From Algihabitans albus (GTDB taxonomy: Bacteria; Pseudomonadota; Alphaproteobacteria; Kiloniellales; DSM-21159): 64,000 nt of DNA. Of this stretch, positions 50,504 through 58,235 are shown piece by piece. The position numbers and the translations under genes were made by a program. Each line of letters begins with the position of its first letter. Position 1 is the stretch's first letter. Below the pieces are notes generated by a model. The model was not told the origin of the DNA and searched no databases. It worked only from the letters and a program-made list of their open reading frames with translations. Location: the NCBI RefSeq assembly GCF_003572205.1, contig NZ_QXNY01000002.1:248001-312000 (forward strand), in the 5' to 3' direction.

Positions 50504-52609
50504 TTACTCGGCCGCGACGAGCGCGGTCGATGCCGCGGCGGAGTCATCCTCGCGGGACGGCTCGGTTTCGGCCATAGCCGTTTCGCCGCCGTCCGCCGCC
50601 GATTGCGCTTCGCCCTCCACGTTTTCATCGTCGACGATGTCGAACGTCGGCTCATCGGCGTTCTTCGCGAGGGAGAGCGTGCGGAGCGGCTCGGGCAGCC
50701 AGTCCGTGCCGTTCAGCAACTCTTCAGCCGCTTCGACCATCGCGGGCTTCTTGAACCCGGCGATGCGGTCGGCGGCCTCGTCGCCCTTGGCCTCGCGCAC
50801 GGCCTCGACGATGCGGGCCTTGGTGACCCGGCCGAGATACGTCTCGCCCGTCGGCGTCCAACCGGCTTTCGCCATGTCGAGGCCAAGCGTCGCGGCAAGC
50901 ACGTCCGCATGCGCGATCTGGCGCGGCTTGCGATAATGCGGCTCATGCACGGCGTTGACGGTCATCGCCACACAGTGGGCGAACAGTGCGTCGCGGCTGT
51001 CAGCATCCCACTCCACGAGCGCATCCCAAAGGCCCTCGGCTTGCTTGGGCATTGCCTTGGCCCAGTTGTCCATGCCGAGGTCGATCGACTGCGCATAAGG
51101 CGTGTCGCCAAGACCGGGCGCCTGGGCACCGAAGGTCGCTGAACGCGGTTCGATCTCGACACAGCTTTCCTGGCCATAGTGGTAGAAGAGACGCAGCGTC
51201 ATGGCGTGCAAGGCTGCGAGGAAAGCGACCTGCGGATCGTTCGCCAGAGCGTCGCGCAGGGCGACCGTGCGATGGGCGGTCAGTTCGCAGACGAGACGGT
51301 CGGAGAGCGGTGTGAGTCCATCTTCCCCGTCTTCCTCGTCCGATTCGGCGATGCTGTCGGACGTATCGTCATCGACATCATCCGTGACAGGATCGACCGG
51401 GCTTCCGTCTGAGGGCTCCTCGGTCTCGGCGACCGGCTCGTCCTCGGGCCGGACATAGCCGCGCTCGACGCGAAGACGCCCCGAGCCGTCGATGCTGACA
51501 AACGCGCCGGCGATAGCGTGTTCTTCCGTCTCGAACCGCACCGGCCGATCCTGCAAGGCTTCCATCGCCGTCTCGATCTCGCCAAGCCGTTCGTCCACCT
51601 CTTCGGGAAGTTCATCGGCCTCGGCGTAGTCGTCCTCAAGTTTTTCGTACTCGGCCTTGAGCGCTGCGTAGCTCTCCTGCTCTTCGTCGCTCATGAGTTC
51701 GGCTTCGCCGACGATCCTCCGCATGCCGTAGGTGTGGCCATAGGGAAAGTCGGTTCCGACCTCGACCCATTTCCAGCCTTCGCGGCGGATGGCTTCGGCC
51801 TCTTTCTCCAGCTTCTCGCCGACCATGGTTTCGAGCAGCGCGGCATCTTGCAGCCAGCCGCCGTCGTCCCGCTGGAAGAGATCCCGCAGGATTTCGCCGC
51901 CGGCTTCGACATAGGCGTCGAGACCGACGAATTGCGCGCGCCGATCCGAGGCACGGACAGCGCCTTCGGTCAGCATGCGGCGGATTTCATAAGGCTGCTT
52001 GTTGTAGTGCTGCTTGAGCGCTTCCCAGACCTGTTCCTGGCGCTCATGGTCGGGATTGACCGTGAAGGCCATGAGCTGGTCGAGGGTCATCTCTTCCTCC
52101 GCATACGCCTCAAGCAGCGTTTCGGAGACGGCAGCGAGTTTCAGCCGCTGCTTGACGACGCCCACCGAGACGAAGAAGGCTGCGGCGATCTCTTCCTCAC
52201 TCTTGCCTTTCCCGCGCATGGCCTGAAAGGCGCGGAACTGGTCGAGAGGGTGGAGCGGCGCGCGCTGGATGTTCTCAGCGAGGCTGTCCTCCTCGGCGAG
52301 GCCTTCGGTGCGCACGATGCAGGGCACCGGGGCGGTGCGGTTGAGCCGCCGCTTCTTCACGAGCAGTTCCAGCGCCCGGTAGCGGCGGCCGCCGGCCGGA
52401 ACCTCGAACATACCGGTCTCCGCGCCATCCTCGTCGAACACAGGGCGGACGGTGAGGCTAGCGAGCAGCGTGCGTCGTGCGATGTCCTCGGCAAGCTCCT
52501 CGATCGAGACGCCGGCCTTGATGTGACGGACGTTCGCCTGGCTGAGCACCAGCTTGTTGAAGGGGATGTCGCGCGAGGCGCTGAGGGTGATTTTCTTGGA
52601 CTTCGTCAT
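50504..52609 (-). CDS. Large ParB/Spo0J-like nuclease-domain protein
   Basis: 701 residues from the ATG at 52609. The ParB N-terminal domain starts IPFNKLVLSQANVRHIKAGVSIEELAEDIARRTLLASLTVRPV, with the motif VPAGGRRYRALELLVKKRR and NIQRAPLHPLDQFRAFQAM (residues ~90-150), then the HTH EEEIAAAFFVSVGVVKQRLKLAAVSETLLEAYAEEEMTLDQLMAF. The long C-terminal part includes an acidic stretch (residues ~430-465) typical of ICE ParB proteins. It probably supports stability or regulation of the element. A shared 5' leader precedes it and the DUF932 gene. Confidence 0.93.
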   Translation of the reverse strand: MTKSKKITLSASRDIPFNKLVLSQANVRHIKAGVSIEELAEDIARRTLLASLTVRPVFDEDGAETGMFEVPAGGRRYRALELLVKKRRLNRTAPVPCIVRTEGLAEEDSLAENIQRAPLHPLDQFRAFQAMRGKGKSEEEIAAAFFVSVGVVKQRLKLAAVSETLLEAYAEEEMTLDQLMAFTVNPDHERQEQVWEALKQHYNKQPYEIRRMLTEGAVRASDRRAQFVGLDAYVEAGGEILRDLFQRDDGGWLQDAALLETMVGEKLEKEAEAIRREGWKWVEVGTDFPYGHTYGMRRIVGEAELMSDEEQESYAALKAEYEKLEDDYAEADELPEEVDERLGEIETAMEALQDRPVRFETEEHAIAGAFVSIDGSGRLRVERGYVRPEDEPVAETEEPSDGSPVDPVTDDVDDDTSDSIAESDEEDGEDGLTPLSDRLVCELTAHRTVALRDALANDPQVAFLAALHAMTLRLFYHYGQESCVEIEPRSATFGAQAPGLGDTPYAQSIDLGMDNWAKAMPKQAEGLWDALVEWDADSRDALFAHCVAMTVNAVHEPHYRKPRQIAHADVLAATLGLDMAKAGWTPTGETYLGRVTKARIVEAVREAKGDEAADRIAGFKKPAMVEAAEELLNGTDWLPEPLRTLSLAKNADEPTFDIVDDENVEGEAQSAADGGETAMAETEPSREDDSAAASTALVAAE

Positions 52610-52744
52610 GAGTCTTCTCCGCGACGGGCGATCAAGAGACACTCTCTCGACCTCCAAACCCGTCACGAAATCCACGGCCCACCTCTTCCTCTAGGGAGCG
52701 ATGGACCGTGGATGGAGGATTCGACGAGAAGCGGAACGGCGGAG
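52610..52744 (-). promoter_or_regulatory. Conserved 5' leader of the ParB-like gene
   Basis: It matches the leader of the DUF932 gene (53942-54065) almost base for base near the start codon. A 26-base stretch at 52642-52667 is identical, and GACGGG/CCCGTC arms at the same spacing can pair just before the GGAG ribosome site. See the finding on paired leaders. Confidence 0.65.
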
Positions 52745-53941
52745 CTACGCGGCGCGCTCTAGCAGCGTCTTGGCGCGGGTCTCCATGGCGAGGCGCGCGT
52801 CCTGCTGCGGCTTGGACCGCGCGACGGCGGTGATGCCTTGAACGAAGTCGAACACGCTTTCGGGCGGACGGCCTTCCTCGGCCAGCACCGTCTCGACGAT
52901 CTTCGCCGTCTCCGCCTTTGAGAAGCCGCGCTTGCGGAGGAAGTCGGTGCGGTCCTCGTCACTGCGGGCGACGATGCGTTCGCGCGCGGTGCGAATGCCC
53001 TGCACGAACGGCGCGGGCGAGGACTCGGCGAAGCGCGCGAGCGCCGGCGCCGCCTCGTGCGCGAAACGGTTGGCGGCGTATTTCGAGTGCCGGATGCTGA
53101 TCTCCTGGAAGTCTTCGACACCCCAGAGATTCCGGTTCTGGCAGACGGCGCGGAGATAGAAGCTGGCGATGCCGAGCGTCTTCGCGCCAACCTCGGAGTT
53201 CCAGCAGTAGAAGCCGCGGAAATAGAGATCGGGCGAGCCGTCCGGCAGCGTTCCCGCCTCAATCGGGTTGAGATCGTCGACCAGGAAGAGGAAGACGTCA
53301 CGATCCGAGGCGTAGAGCGTGGTCGTGTCCTTGGTCACGTCCACGCGGGGGTTGTAGACGCCGGTCGACCAGTCGAGCACGCCCGGCACCTTCCAGCGGG
53401 TGTCGCCGACGCCGTCGCCGGCGATGCGCTGAACGGCAGAGACGAGCTCGTGGTCGTAGATGCGGCCATAGTCAGGGCCGGTGACGGCGCGGAGTTCCGT
53501 GCGGCCGTCATCGGTTTCCAGCGTCTTGACCTGCTCGGCACGGTGGTTGGTGAGGCCGTATTGCAGGTTGATGCCGGCAAGCGGCGCTGGAAGCTGGCGC
53601 AGATAGGCCGCCGGCGCGCTGACGAGGCTCGCAAGCTGTCCGAAGCTCCAATGGGTCGGGGCGACCGGCGCCTCGGCGTCCGGCAGGACGAGCGCCAGCT
53701 TTTCGGGATCGTCGTGATGGGCTTCGACGCGGATCGCCGCGCTCTCTACGGTCCGCGTTCGGCTCCGCTCGGCGCGGCCCTTCACCGAGGCGTAGAGCTC
53801 CGAGAGCGACAGATACTTCTCGTCGTCGGGCCGCGAAAACCACTCCGAGGACACGCGGCCATTATGGCCGCCTCGGGACACATCCACCTTGTAGCCGCCG
53901 CTCGCGTCGCGCCGGCCGTCCAGAATCTCAACATTGGTCAT
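52745..53941 (-). CDS. DUF932 protein (phage/plasmid-like)
   Basis: 398 residues with the DUF932 pattern: HWSFGQLASLVSAPAAYLRQLPAPLAGINLQYGL, AVTGPDYGRIYDHELVSAVQRI, and the central SDRDVFLFLVDDLNPIEAGTLPDGSPDLYFRGFYCWNSEVGAKTLGIASFYLRAVCQNRNLWG. The family is widespread on plasmids and ICEs; its function is unknown, perhaps in DNA maintenance. It has its own leader almost identical to that of the next gene, although the two lie only 135 bases apart. Confidence 0.92.
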   Translation of the reverse strand: MTNVEILDGRRDASGGYKVDVSRGGHNGRVSSEWFSRPDDEKYLSLSELYASVKGRAERSRTRTVESAAIRVEAHHDDPEKLALVLPDAEAPVAPTHWSFGQLASLVSAPAAYLRQLPAPLAGINLQYGLTNHRAEQVKTLETDDGRTELRAVTGPDYGRIYDHELVSAVQRIAGDGVGDTRWKVPGVLDWSTGVYNPRVDVTKDTTTLYASDRDVFLFLVDDLNPIEAGTLPDGSPDLYFRGFYCWNSEVGAKTLGIASFYLRAVCQNRNLWGVEDFQEISIRHSKYAANRFAHEAAPALARFAESSPAPFVQGIRTARERIVARSDEDRTDFLRKRGFSKAETAKIVETVLAEEGRPPESVFDFVQGITAVARSKPQQDARLAMETRAKTLLERAA

Positions 53942-54065
53942 GGGTCATCTCCATGACGGGCGGCCGAAAGCCTCTCTCTCGACCTCCAAACCCGTCACGG
54001 CGAAGCCGCGACCCTCTCACTCTAAAAGGCGTGCTGCTGCGAAACTGACGAAGGACTTCGGAACG
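53942..54065 (-). promoter_or_regulatory. Conserved 5' leader of the DUF932 gene
   Basis: The identical 26-base block is at 53974-53999. The arms TGACGGG and CCCGTCA form a perfect 7-bp stem directly before the GGAG ribosome site and the ATG at 53941. It aligns over about 120 bases with 52610-52744, so one leader was copied or both are held by the same regulator. Confidence 0.65.
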
Positions 54066-54075
54066 GCCGCCGCCG

Positions 54076-54414
54076 ATGGCCGGTCTTTACGCCCCGGAGC
54101 GCTACTACGACGCGCAGTCGGTTCAATTCTGCGTTCGCGTATTTCAAGGTCTGCGGATGCCTGCTTCGCGATCAAACCGCAGACGCGCCCGGACGGACCG
54201 ATCTGAAAAGATCGATCTCTACGACTATGCGCAAATGACGCCGGAACCCGCGCGCCCGAACCGTCCGGTCAAAGACGATCTGTCTGACTGGGGAGTGGTC
54301 GACGACTGGCCGGAGGACGTGCCCGTCACGCCCGAGGAGGTCGACGTTTTCGAGCGCTGGTTCGGCGACATTCTGGACGAGCTTTTCGGTCCAAAAGACC
54401 CGGATCGCGCTTGA
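54076..54414 (+). CDS. Hypothetical acidic protein
   Basis: Up to 112 residues. The part after about residue 45 (KIDLYDYAQMTPEPARPNRPVKDDLSDWGVVDDWPEDVPVTPEEVDVFERWFGDILDELFG) is acidic and looks like a real folded domain. The first 40 residues are basic and may not be coding; an ATG at 54154 is another start. I recognise no family. It ends 28 bases before the toxin gene and could be a small accessory gene of the element. Confidence 0.5.
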   Translation: MAGLYAPERYYDAQSVQFCVRVFQGLRMPASRSNRRRARTDRSEKIDLYDYAQMTPEPARPNRPVKDDLSDWGVVDDWPEDVPVTPEEVDVFERWFGDILDELFGPKDPDRA

Positions 54415-54439
54415 CATTGTTATCATCTCAAGATAACAT
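54411..54439 (+). promoter_or_regulatory. Promoter and operator of the toxin-HTH pair
   Basis: A consensus -35 TTGACA (54411-54416) is followed 17 bases later by TAACAT (54434-54439). The dyad TGTTATC-N7-GATAACA at 54418-54438 fills the spacer and -10. A DNA-binding protein here would block transcription, as in self-repressed toxin-antitoxin operons. The ATG at 54443 is so close that the mRNA may be nearly leaderless. Confidence 0.65.
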
Positions 54440-54442
54440 CTT

Positions 54443-54802
54443 ATGACAGAAGAGGCGCGCGATCCGAGCCTTGACGCCTTGCTCGATCTCGACGGCGAAG
54501 TGCTGGTCGTCGATCCGCAAGGCGGGCATTGGGTAAAGTTCGTCGTCACGCAAGTGCCGGTCAGCGCGGAGAAGCCCCATGGGCTTGATTATGCGCTGAC
54601 GCTTCACGGCCCTGACGGCGCGCGGCTGGTCGGCTTCGACAACGCCCATCCGGTGGGCGGTCGAAAGCGCGGCGAGCCGCAGGACCATCGGCATCGGTTC
54701 CGGACCGTGCGCCCCTATGACTATCAGGATGCGGCGACTTTGCTCGCCGATTTCTGGGAGCAAGTGGACGCGGTGTTGAAGGAGCGCGGAGTACCGACAT
54801 GA
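54443..54802 (+). CDS. TumE-type toxin (DUF6516)
   Basis: 119 residues. The family pattern is LDGEVLVVDPQGGHWVKFVVTQVP...PHGLDYALTLHGPDGARLVGFDNAHPVGGRKRGEPQDHRHRFRTVRPYDYQDAATLLADFWEQVDAVLKERG. The HRH segment and the DNAHP motif are characteristic. The family is annotated as the toxin of TumE/TumA-type modules. Its stop overlaps the start of the HTH partner by four bases, the usual tight coupling. Confidence 0.8.
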   Translation: MTEEARDPSLDALLDLDGEVLVVDPQGGHWVKFVVTQVPVSAEKPHGLDYALTLHGPDGARLVGFDNAHPVGGRKRGEPQDHRHRFRTVRPYDYQDAATLLADFWEQVDAVLKERGVPT

Positions 54803-55194
54803 CGACATTGAAAGTCGGGATCGCCGACTATGACAGCATGAAGGCGCGGACGCTCCGGATCGCACGCGGCGAGGAACGTCCGGGTCCGAACGATCCGAAG
54901 GTCTGGTTCACCTCGACAGAGTCTTTTGCTCAGGTCCTTTCGGCCGGCAACCGCGAACTCCTCCGCACGATTGCCGAGCGCTCGCCGGCATCGCTCGACG
55001 AGTTGGCGCAGATGACGGGCCGGGCCAAATCCAATCTGTCGCGCACCTTGAAGAAGATGGCCAATTACGGCCTCATCGAGATGGAGCCTGGCGAAGGGCG
55101 GCGGCTGAAGCCGAAAGTGGTTTATGACCGCGTGTCGCTCGATCTGCCATTGATCGAGACCAAGCGCCGCAAGGCTGCGGGTGGACGATCATGA
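54799..55194 (+). CDS. HTH antitoxin/regulator paired with the TumE-type toxin
   Basis: 131 residues with a MarR/ArsR-type winged HTH: SAGNRELLRTIAERSPASLDELAQMTGRAKSNLSRTLKKMANYGLIEMEPGEGRRLKPKVVYDRVSLDLPL. Such proteins neutralise the toxin and repress the operon, here probably at the dyad 54418-54438. Its end overlaps the recombinase start by four bases, so recombinase expression may be tied to this operon's repression. Confidence 0.8.
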   Translation: MTTLKVGIADYDSMKARTLRIARGEERPGPNDPKVWFTSTESFAQVLSAGNRELLRTIAERSPASLDELAQMTGRAKSNLSRTLKKMANYGLIEMEPGEGRRLKPKVVYDRVSLDLPLIETKRRKAAGGRS

Positions 55195-56906
55195 GCGCTC
55201 GGCAAAATGGCGTGAAGCTGCGCGCGGCCCTTTATCTGCGCGTCTCGACGGCGCGGCAGGCCGAGCATGACGTCTCGATCCCCGATCAGCGGCGGCAGGG
55301 CGAGGCCTATTGCGAGGCGCGCGGCTATGAACTCGTCGAGACCTACGTCGAACCGGGCGCATCGGCGACCAATGACCGCCGGCCCGAGTTTCAGCGGATG
55401 ATGGAGGCCGGGACTACGAAGCCGGCTGCATTCGACATCGTCGTCGTGCATTCCTTCAGCCGCTTCTTCCGCGACCATTTCGAGCTCGAATTCTACGTCC
55501 GCAAGCTGGCGAAGAACGGCGTCAAGCTCATCTCCATGACGCAGGAGCTCGGCGACGATCCGATGCACGTCATGATGCGCCAGATCATGGCGCTCTTCGA
55601 CGAGTATCAATCGAAGGAGAACGCCAAGCATACGCTTCGGGCGTTGAAGGAAAACGCCCGCCAGGGCTTTTGGAACGGGTCGCTGCCGCCGGTCGGCTAT
55701 CGCGTCGTCGAGGCGGAAAAGCGCGGCGCCAAGGTCAAGAAGGTACTGGAGATCGATCCACTCCATGCCAACACCATTCGGTTGATGTTTGAGTTGGCGC
55801 TCAACGGCGACGGCGATTCGGGGCGCATGGGCGTCAAAGCGATCGCCAAGTATCTCAACGAACGCAAGATGTACACGAGGACCGGCGGACGCTGGGGCGT
55901 CGGCACGGTGCATCGCATCCTGACGCGCCGGACCTATGTTGGCGAGCACGAATTCAACAGGCGGAGCAAGCGCGGCGAGGTGAAACCGGACTCGGAGGTC
56001 ATTACCGTCGCGGTGCCGCCGCTCATAGGGCGCGAAATCTTTGACGCCGTTCAGAAGCTTTTGAAGAAACGTGCGCCGATGGTGACGCCAGGTCGGACTG
56101 TCAGCGGGCCGACTCTGTTGACCGGGATTTGTTTCTGCGCCGACTGCGGTGGCGCCATGACCCTGCGCACTTCCGGAAAGGGCAAGCACTATCGCTATTA
56201 CACCTGCTCGATCGCGGCGCGCCAGGGCAAGACGGGCTGCAAGGGCCGGACGATCCAGATGGACAGACTCGATCATCTCGTTGCGGAGCATCTGGAGACG
56301 CGGCTGCTCGATCCCGATAGGCTGACCGACATGCTGGCGACGCACCTGGACCGTCGCGAAGAGCGAGACGATCGCCGCCGTAAGCAGGCGGCGGAGCTGA
56401 ACCGGCGCGGGACGGAAGCTGAAGCGAGGCTAAAGCGTCTCTATGCTGCTATCGAAAGCGGCGTCGCCGATCTGGATGATCCTTCGCTTAGGGAGCGGAT
56501 CGAAGAATTGAAGGCGACGCGCGATCAGGCGCGCCTCGACGCTGAACGGACCAAAGCGGCCGTTGAAAATGCGGGGCAGATCATCACGCCTGCGCAACTC
56601 GGCAAATTCGCCAGGGTCGCACGACGCCGAATGCGGGGCAGCGACGGCGGTTTTCGGCGGGATCATCTGCGTGCGCTTGCGCAGCGCGTCGAGGTCTCCG
56701 ACCGCGAAGTCAGGATCATGGGATCGAAAAACACCTTGCTACGGGTTCTGTCTGCTTCAAATGGCGTAGGAACGGCGGCGAACGACGTTCGCATTTATGT
56801 TCCAGAGTGGCGGAGGGGGTGGGATTCGAACCCACGAGGGGCTTGCACCCCTGCCGGTTTTCAAGACCGGTGCATTCGACCACTCTGCCACCCCTCCGCT
56901 GCGTGA
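55191..56906 (+). CDS. Large serine recombinase (ICE integrase)
   Basis: 571 residues. The resolvase domain has the catalytic serine in YLRVSTARQ (Ser19) and a DIVVVHSFSRFFRD motif. The recombinase domain is at ~155-290 (GYRVVE...IAKYLNERK...WGVGTVHRILTRRTYVGEHEF). A zinc ribbon uses Cys316, Cys319, Cys339 and Cys350, followed by a coiled coil (residues ~375-460). From residue ~540 to the stop it reads the antisense strand of tRNA-Ser, ending WDSNPRGACTPAGFQDRCIRPLCHPS-type residues. The attachment site is therefore inside or beside that tRNA gene, and the C-terminus would change on excision (inference). Confidence 0.92.
   Translation: MSARQNGVKLRAALYLRVSTARQAEHDVSIPDQRRQGEAYCEARGYELVETYVEPGASATNDRRPEFQRMMEAGTTKPAAFDIVVVHSFSRFFRDHFELEFYVRKLAKNGVKLISMTQELGDDPMHVMMRQIMALFDEYQSKENAKHTLRALKENARQGFWNGSLPPVGYRVVEAEKRGAKVKKVLEIDPLHANTIRLMFELALNGDGDSGRMGVKAIAKYLNERKMYTRTGGRWGVGTVHRILTRRTYVGEHEFNRRSKRGEVKPDSEVITVAVPPLIGREIFDAVQKLLKKRAPMVTPGRTVSGPTLLTGICFCADCGGAMTLRTSGKGKHYRYYTCSIAARQGKTGCKGRTIQMDRLDHLVAEHLETRLLDPDRLTDMLATHLDRREERDDRRRKQAAELNRRGTEAEARLKRLYAAIESGVADLDDPSLRERIEELKATRDQARLDAERTKAAVENAGQIITPAQLGKFARVARRRMRGSDGGFRRDHLRALAQRVEVSDREVRIMGSKNTLLRVLSASNGVGTAANDVRIYVPEWRRGWDSNPRGACTPAGFQDRCIRPLCHPSAA
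56808..56897 (-). tRNA. tRNA-Ser (anticodon TGA)
   Basis: On the minus strand the gene starts GGAGGGGTGGC and ends CCCCTCC-G-CCA with the CCA encoded. The acceptor arms GGAGGGG/CCCCTCC pair perfectly. The anticodon stem ACCGG/CCGGC-type arms close the loop CT-TGA-AA, the long variable arm GCAGGGGTGCAAGCCCCT-type is typical of tRNA-Ser, and the T-arm has GGTTCGAATCC. Length 90. It is the integration site of the element: the ICE lies on its 3' side, while the normal chromosomal genes begin beyond its 5' end. Confidence 0.97.
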
Positions 56907-57130
56907 TCGCCGTATCCCTGTCCTGTAGCAAAGCTGTCGCGGGTCGCAAAGCCCGCTGCGTGGCCGGTCTCCTTCGCGGCCCCTGAGGGCGCACGCGGCG
57001 ACGCTCTCCACGGACACCCTCCAAGGACTGCCGAGGTGGTGCGTCGTGCCGCGCGCAGCCGGGCGGGGTGGCCTTCGCAGGCCTGGCTGGGGGCCGCACG
57101 GCTGTCGATTGGATACGTTTAACGCATACA
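56898..57130. other. Intergenic between tRNA-Ser and the TRAP operon
   Basis: GC-rich, with no recognised gene. It should contain the tRNA promoter (leftward). Confidence 0.35.
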
Positions 57131-57159
57131 TTGACGTATTCATCGAGGCCGATCATGAT
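57131..57159 (+). promoter_or_regulatory. Candidate promoter of the TRAP operon
   Basis: TTGACG-N17-CATGAT lies 38 bases upstream of the dctP start. ATACG and CGTAT arms around 57115-57139 could form an operator for a GntR-type regulator. Ribosome site TTGGAGG sits at 57183-57189. Confidence 0.45.
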
Positions 57160-57197
57160 GTCGGAATACAAAAAAGCAAAACCTTGGAGGAAACGTC

Positions 57198-58184
57198 ATG
57201 AAACGCGCTCTGGCGCTCGCCGCCGTCACGGTGCTGTCCGTCACGGCTCTGTCCGCCGCAAGCCTGCCGGCCCAGGCGCAGGAGGCCAAGCTCGGTCACC
57301 TGGCACCAACCGGCGATCCGCGTCACGAAGTGCTCACCACCTTCGCCGAAGCGGTCGAAACGGGCACCGGCGGCGCCGTCGCCATCGACGTCTTCCCCGA
57401 CTCCACCCTGGGCAAGGAGCGGGAGCTTTTCGAGCAGGTGCAGGCCGGCATCACCGAATTCGCGCTGGTGGGCTCCGTGGTCGCGAATTTCTATCCGGCC
57501 TGGTCGATCATCGACATGCCCTTCCTCTGGCGCGACCGGGAGCATTTGGTCGCCTTCGTGAACAGCGACTTCGCCAAGGACTGGTCGGCCGACATGGCCG
57601 CGCAGTTCAGTGTCGACATGCTGGCCTTCCTGGAGCGCAATCCGCGCATTCTCACCTCGACCAAGAAGCCGGTGCGCTCCGTGGCGGACCTGGAGGGGAC
57701 GAAGGTGCGCGTGCCGAATATCAACGTCTACACCGATACCTGGCGCGCCTTCGGCGTGGAGCCCGTGCCGATGCCGGCCTCGGACTTCTATCTCGCCCTG
57801 CGGCTCGGCACCATCGAGGGCATGGAGAACCCCGTGGAGGTCATGTACCACTGGAAGATCCACGAGGTGTCCGAGTACCTGATGCTGACCGAGCACATGC
57901 GCTCGGGCTTCTACCTGATCGCGAGCAAGCGTTTCATGGACGGGCTGTCCGATGAGCATCGCGGCGTCGTCCGCGAAGCCGCCGCGGCCGCGCAGGCGAT
58001 GATGGCCGAGAAGAACGCCGAAGGTGCGGCGAACCTCTACGGCAAGCTCGAAGAGGCCGGCATGACCATCGTGCGGGATATCGACATCGGGAGCTTTCGC
58101 GAACGCGCCGCGCCGGTGCACGAACTCTACATGGACCAGTTCGGCCGCGATGCCTACGACGCGGCGGTGAAGCTGGCGAACTAG
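57198..58184 (+). CDS. dctP: TRAP transporter substrate-binding protein (DctP type)
   Basis: 328 residues. The signal peptide is residues 1-29 (ALAAVTVLSVTALSAASLPAQAQ). The DctP/TeaA family pattern follows: LGHLAPTGDPRHEVLTTFAEAVETGTGGAVAIDVFPDSTLGKERELFEQVQAGITEFALVGS, FYPAWSIIDMPFLWRDREHL, and later LEGTKVRVPNINVYTDTWRAFGVEPVPMPASDFYLALRLGTIEGMENP. The conserved Arg that salt-bridges organic acids is in KVRVPN. It captures a carboxylate, possibly tartrate- or malate-like given the dehydrogenase in the same operon. Confidence 0.94.
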   Translation: MKRALALAAVTVLSVTALSAASLPAQAQEAKLGHLAPTGDPRHEVLTTFAEAVETGTGGAVAIDVFPDSTLGKERELFEQVQAGITEFALVGSVVANFYPAWSIIDMPFLWRDREHLVAFVNSDFAKDWSADMAAQFSVDMLAFLERNPRILTSTKKPVRSVADLEGTKVRVPNINVYTDTWRAFGVEPVPMPASDFYLALRLGTIEGMENPVEVMYHWKIHEVSEYLMLTEHMRSGFYLIASKRFMDGLSDEHRGVVREAAAAAQAMMAEKNAEGAANLYGKLEEAGMTIVRDIDIGSFRERAAPVHELYMDQFGRDAYDAAVKLAN

Positions 58185-58235
58185 GGGAGGGGAGCGGACG
58201 CGGCGCCGAGCGGCCTTGGAGATCCGAGTCACGTG

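Noticed and set aside
51518-52762. A 414-codon plus-strand frame opposite the ParB-like gene
   Set aside because: Fully antisense to a ParB-domain protein and starting in the middle of it; no family resemblance.
56808-56906. Taking the recombinase C-terminus WDSNPR... as a real conserved domain
   Set aside because: It is the antisense of the tRNA-Ser T-arm and acceptor stem; its conservation reflects the tRNA.
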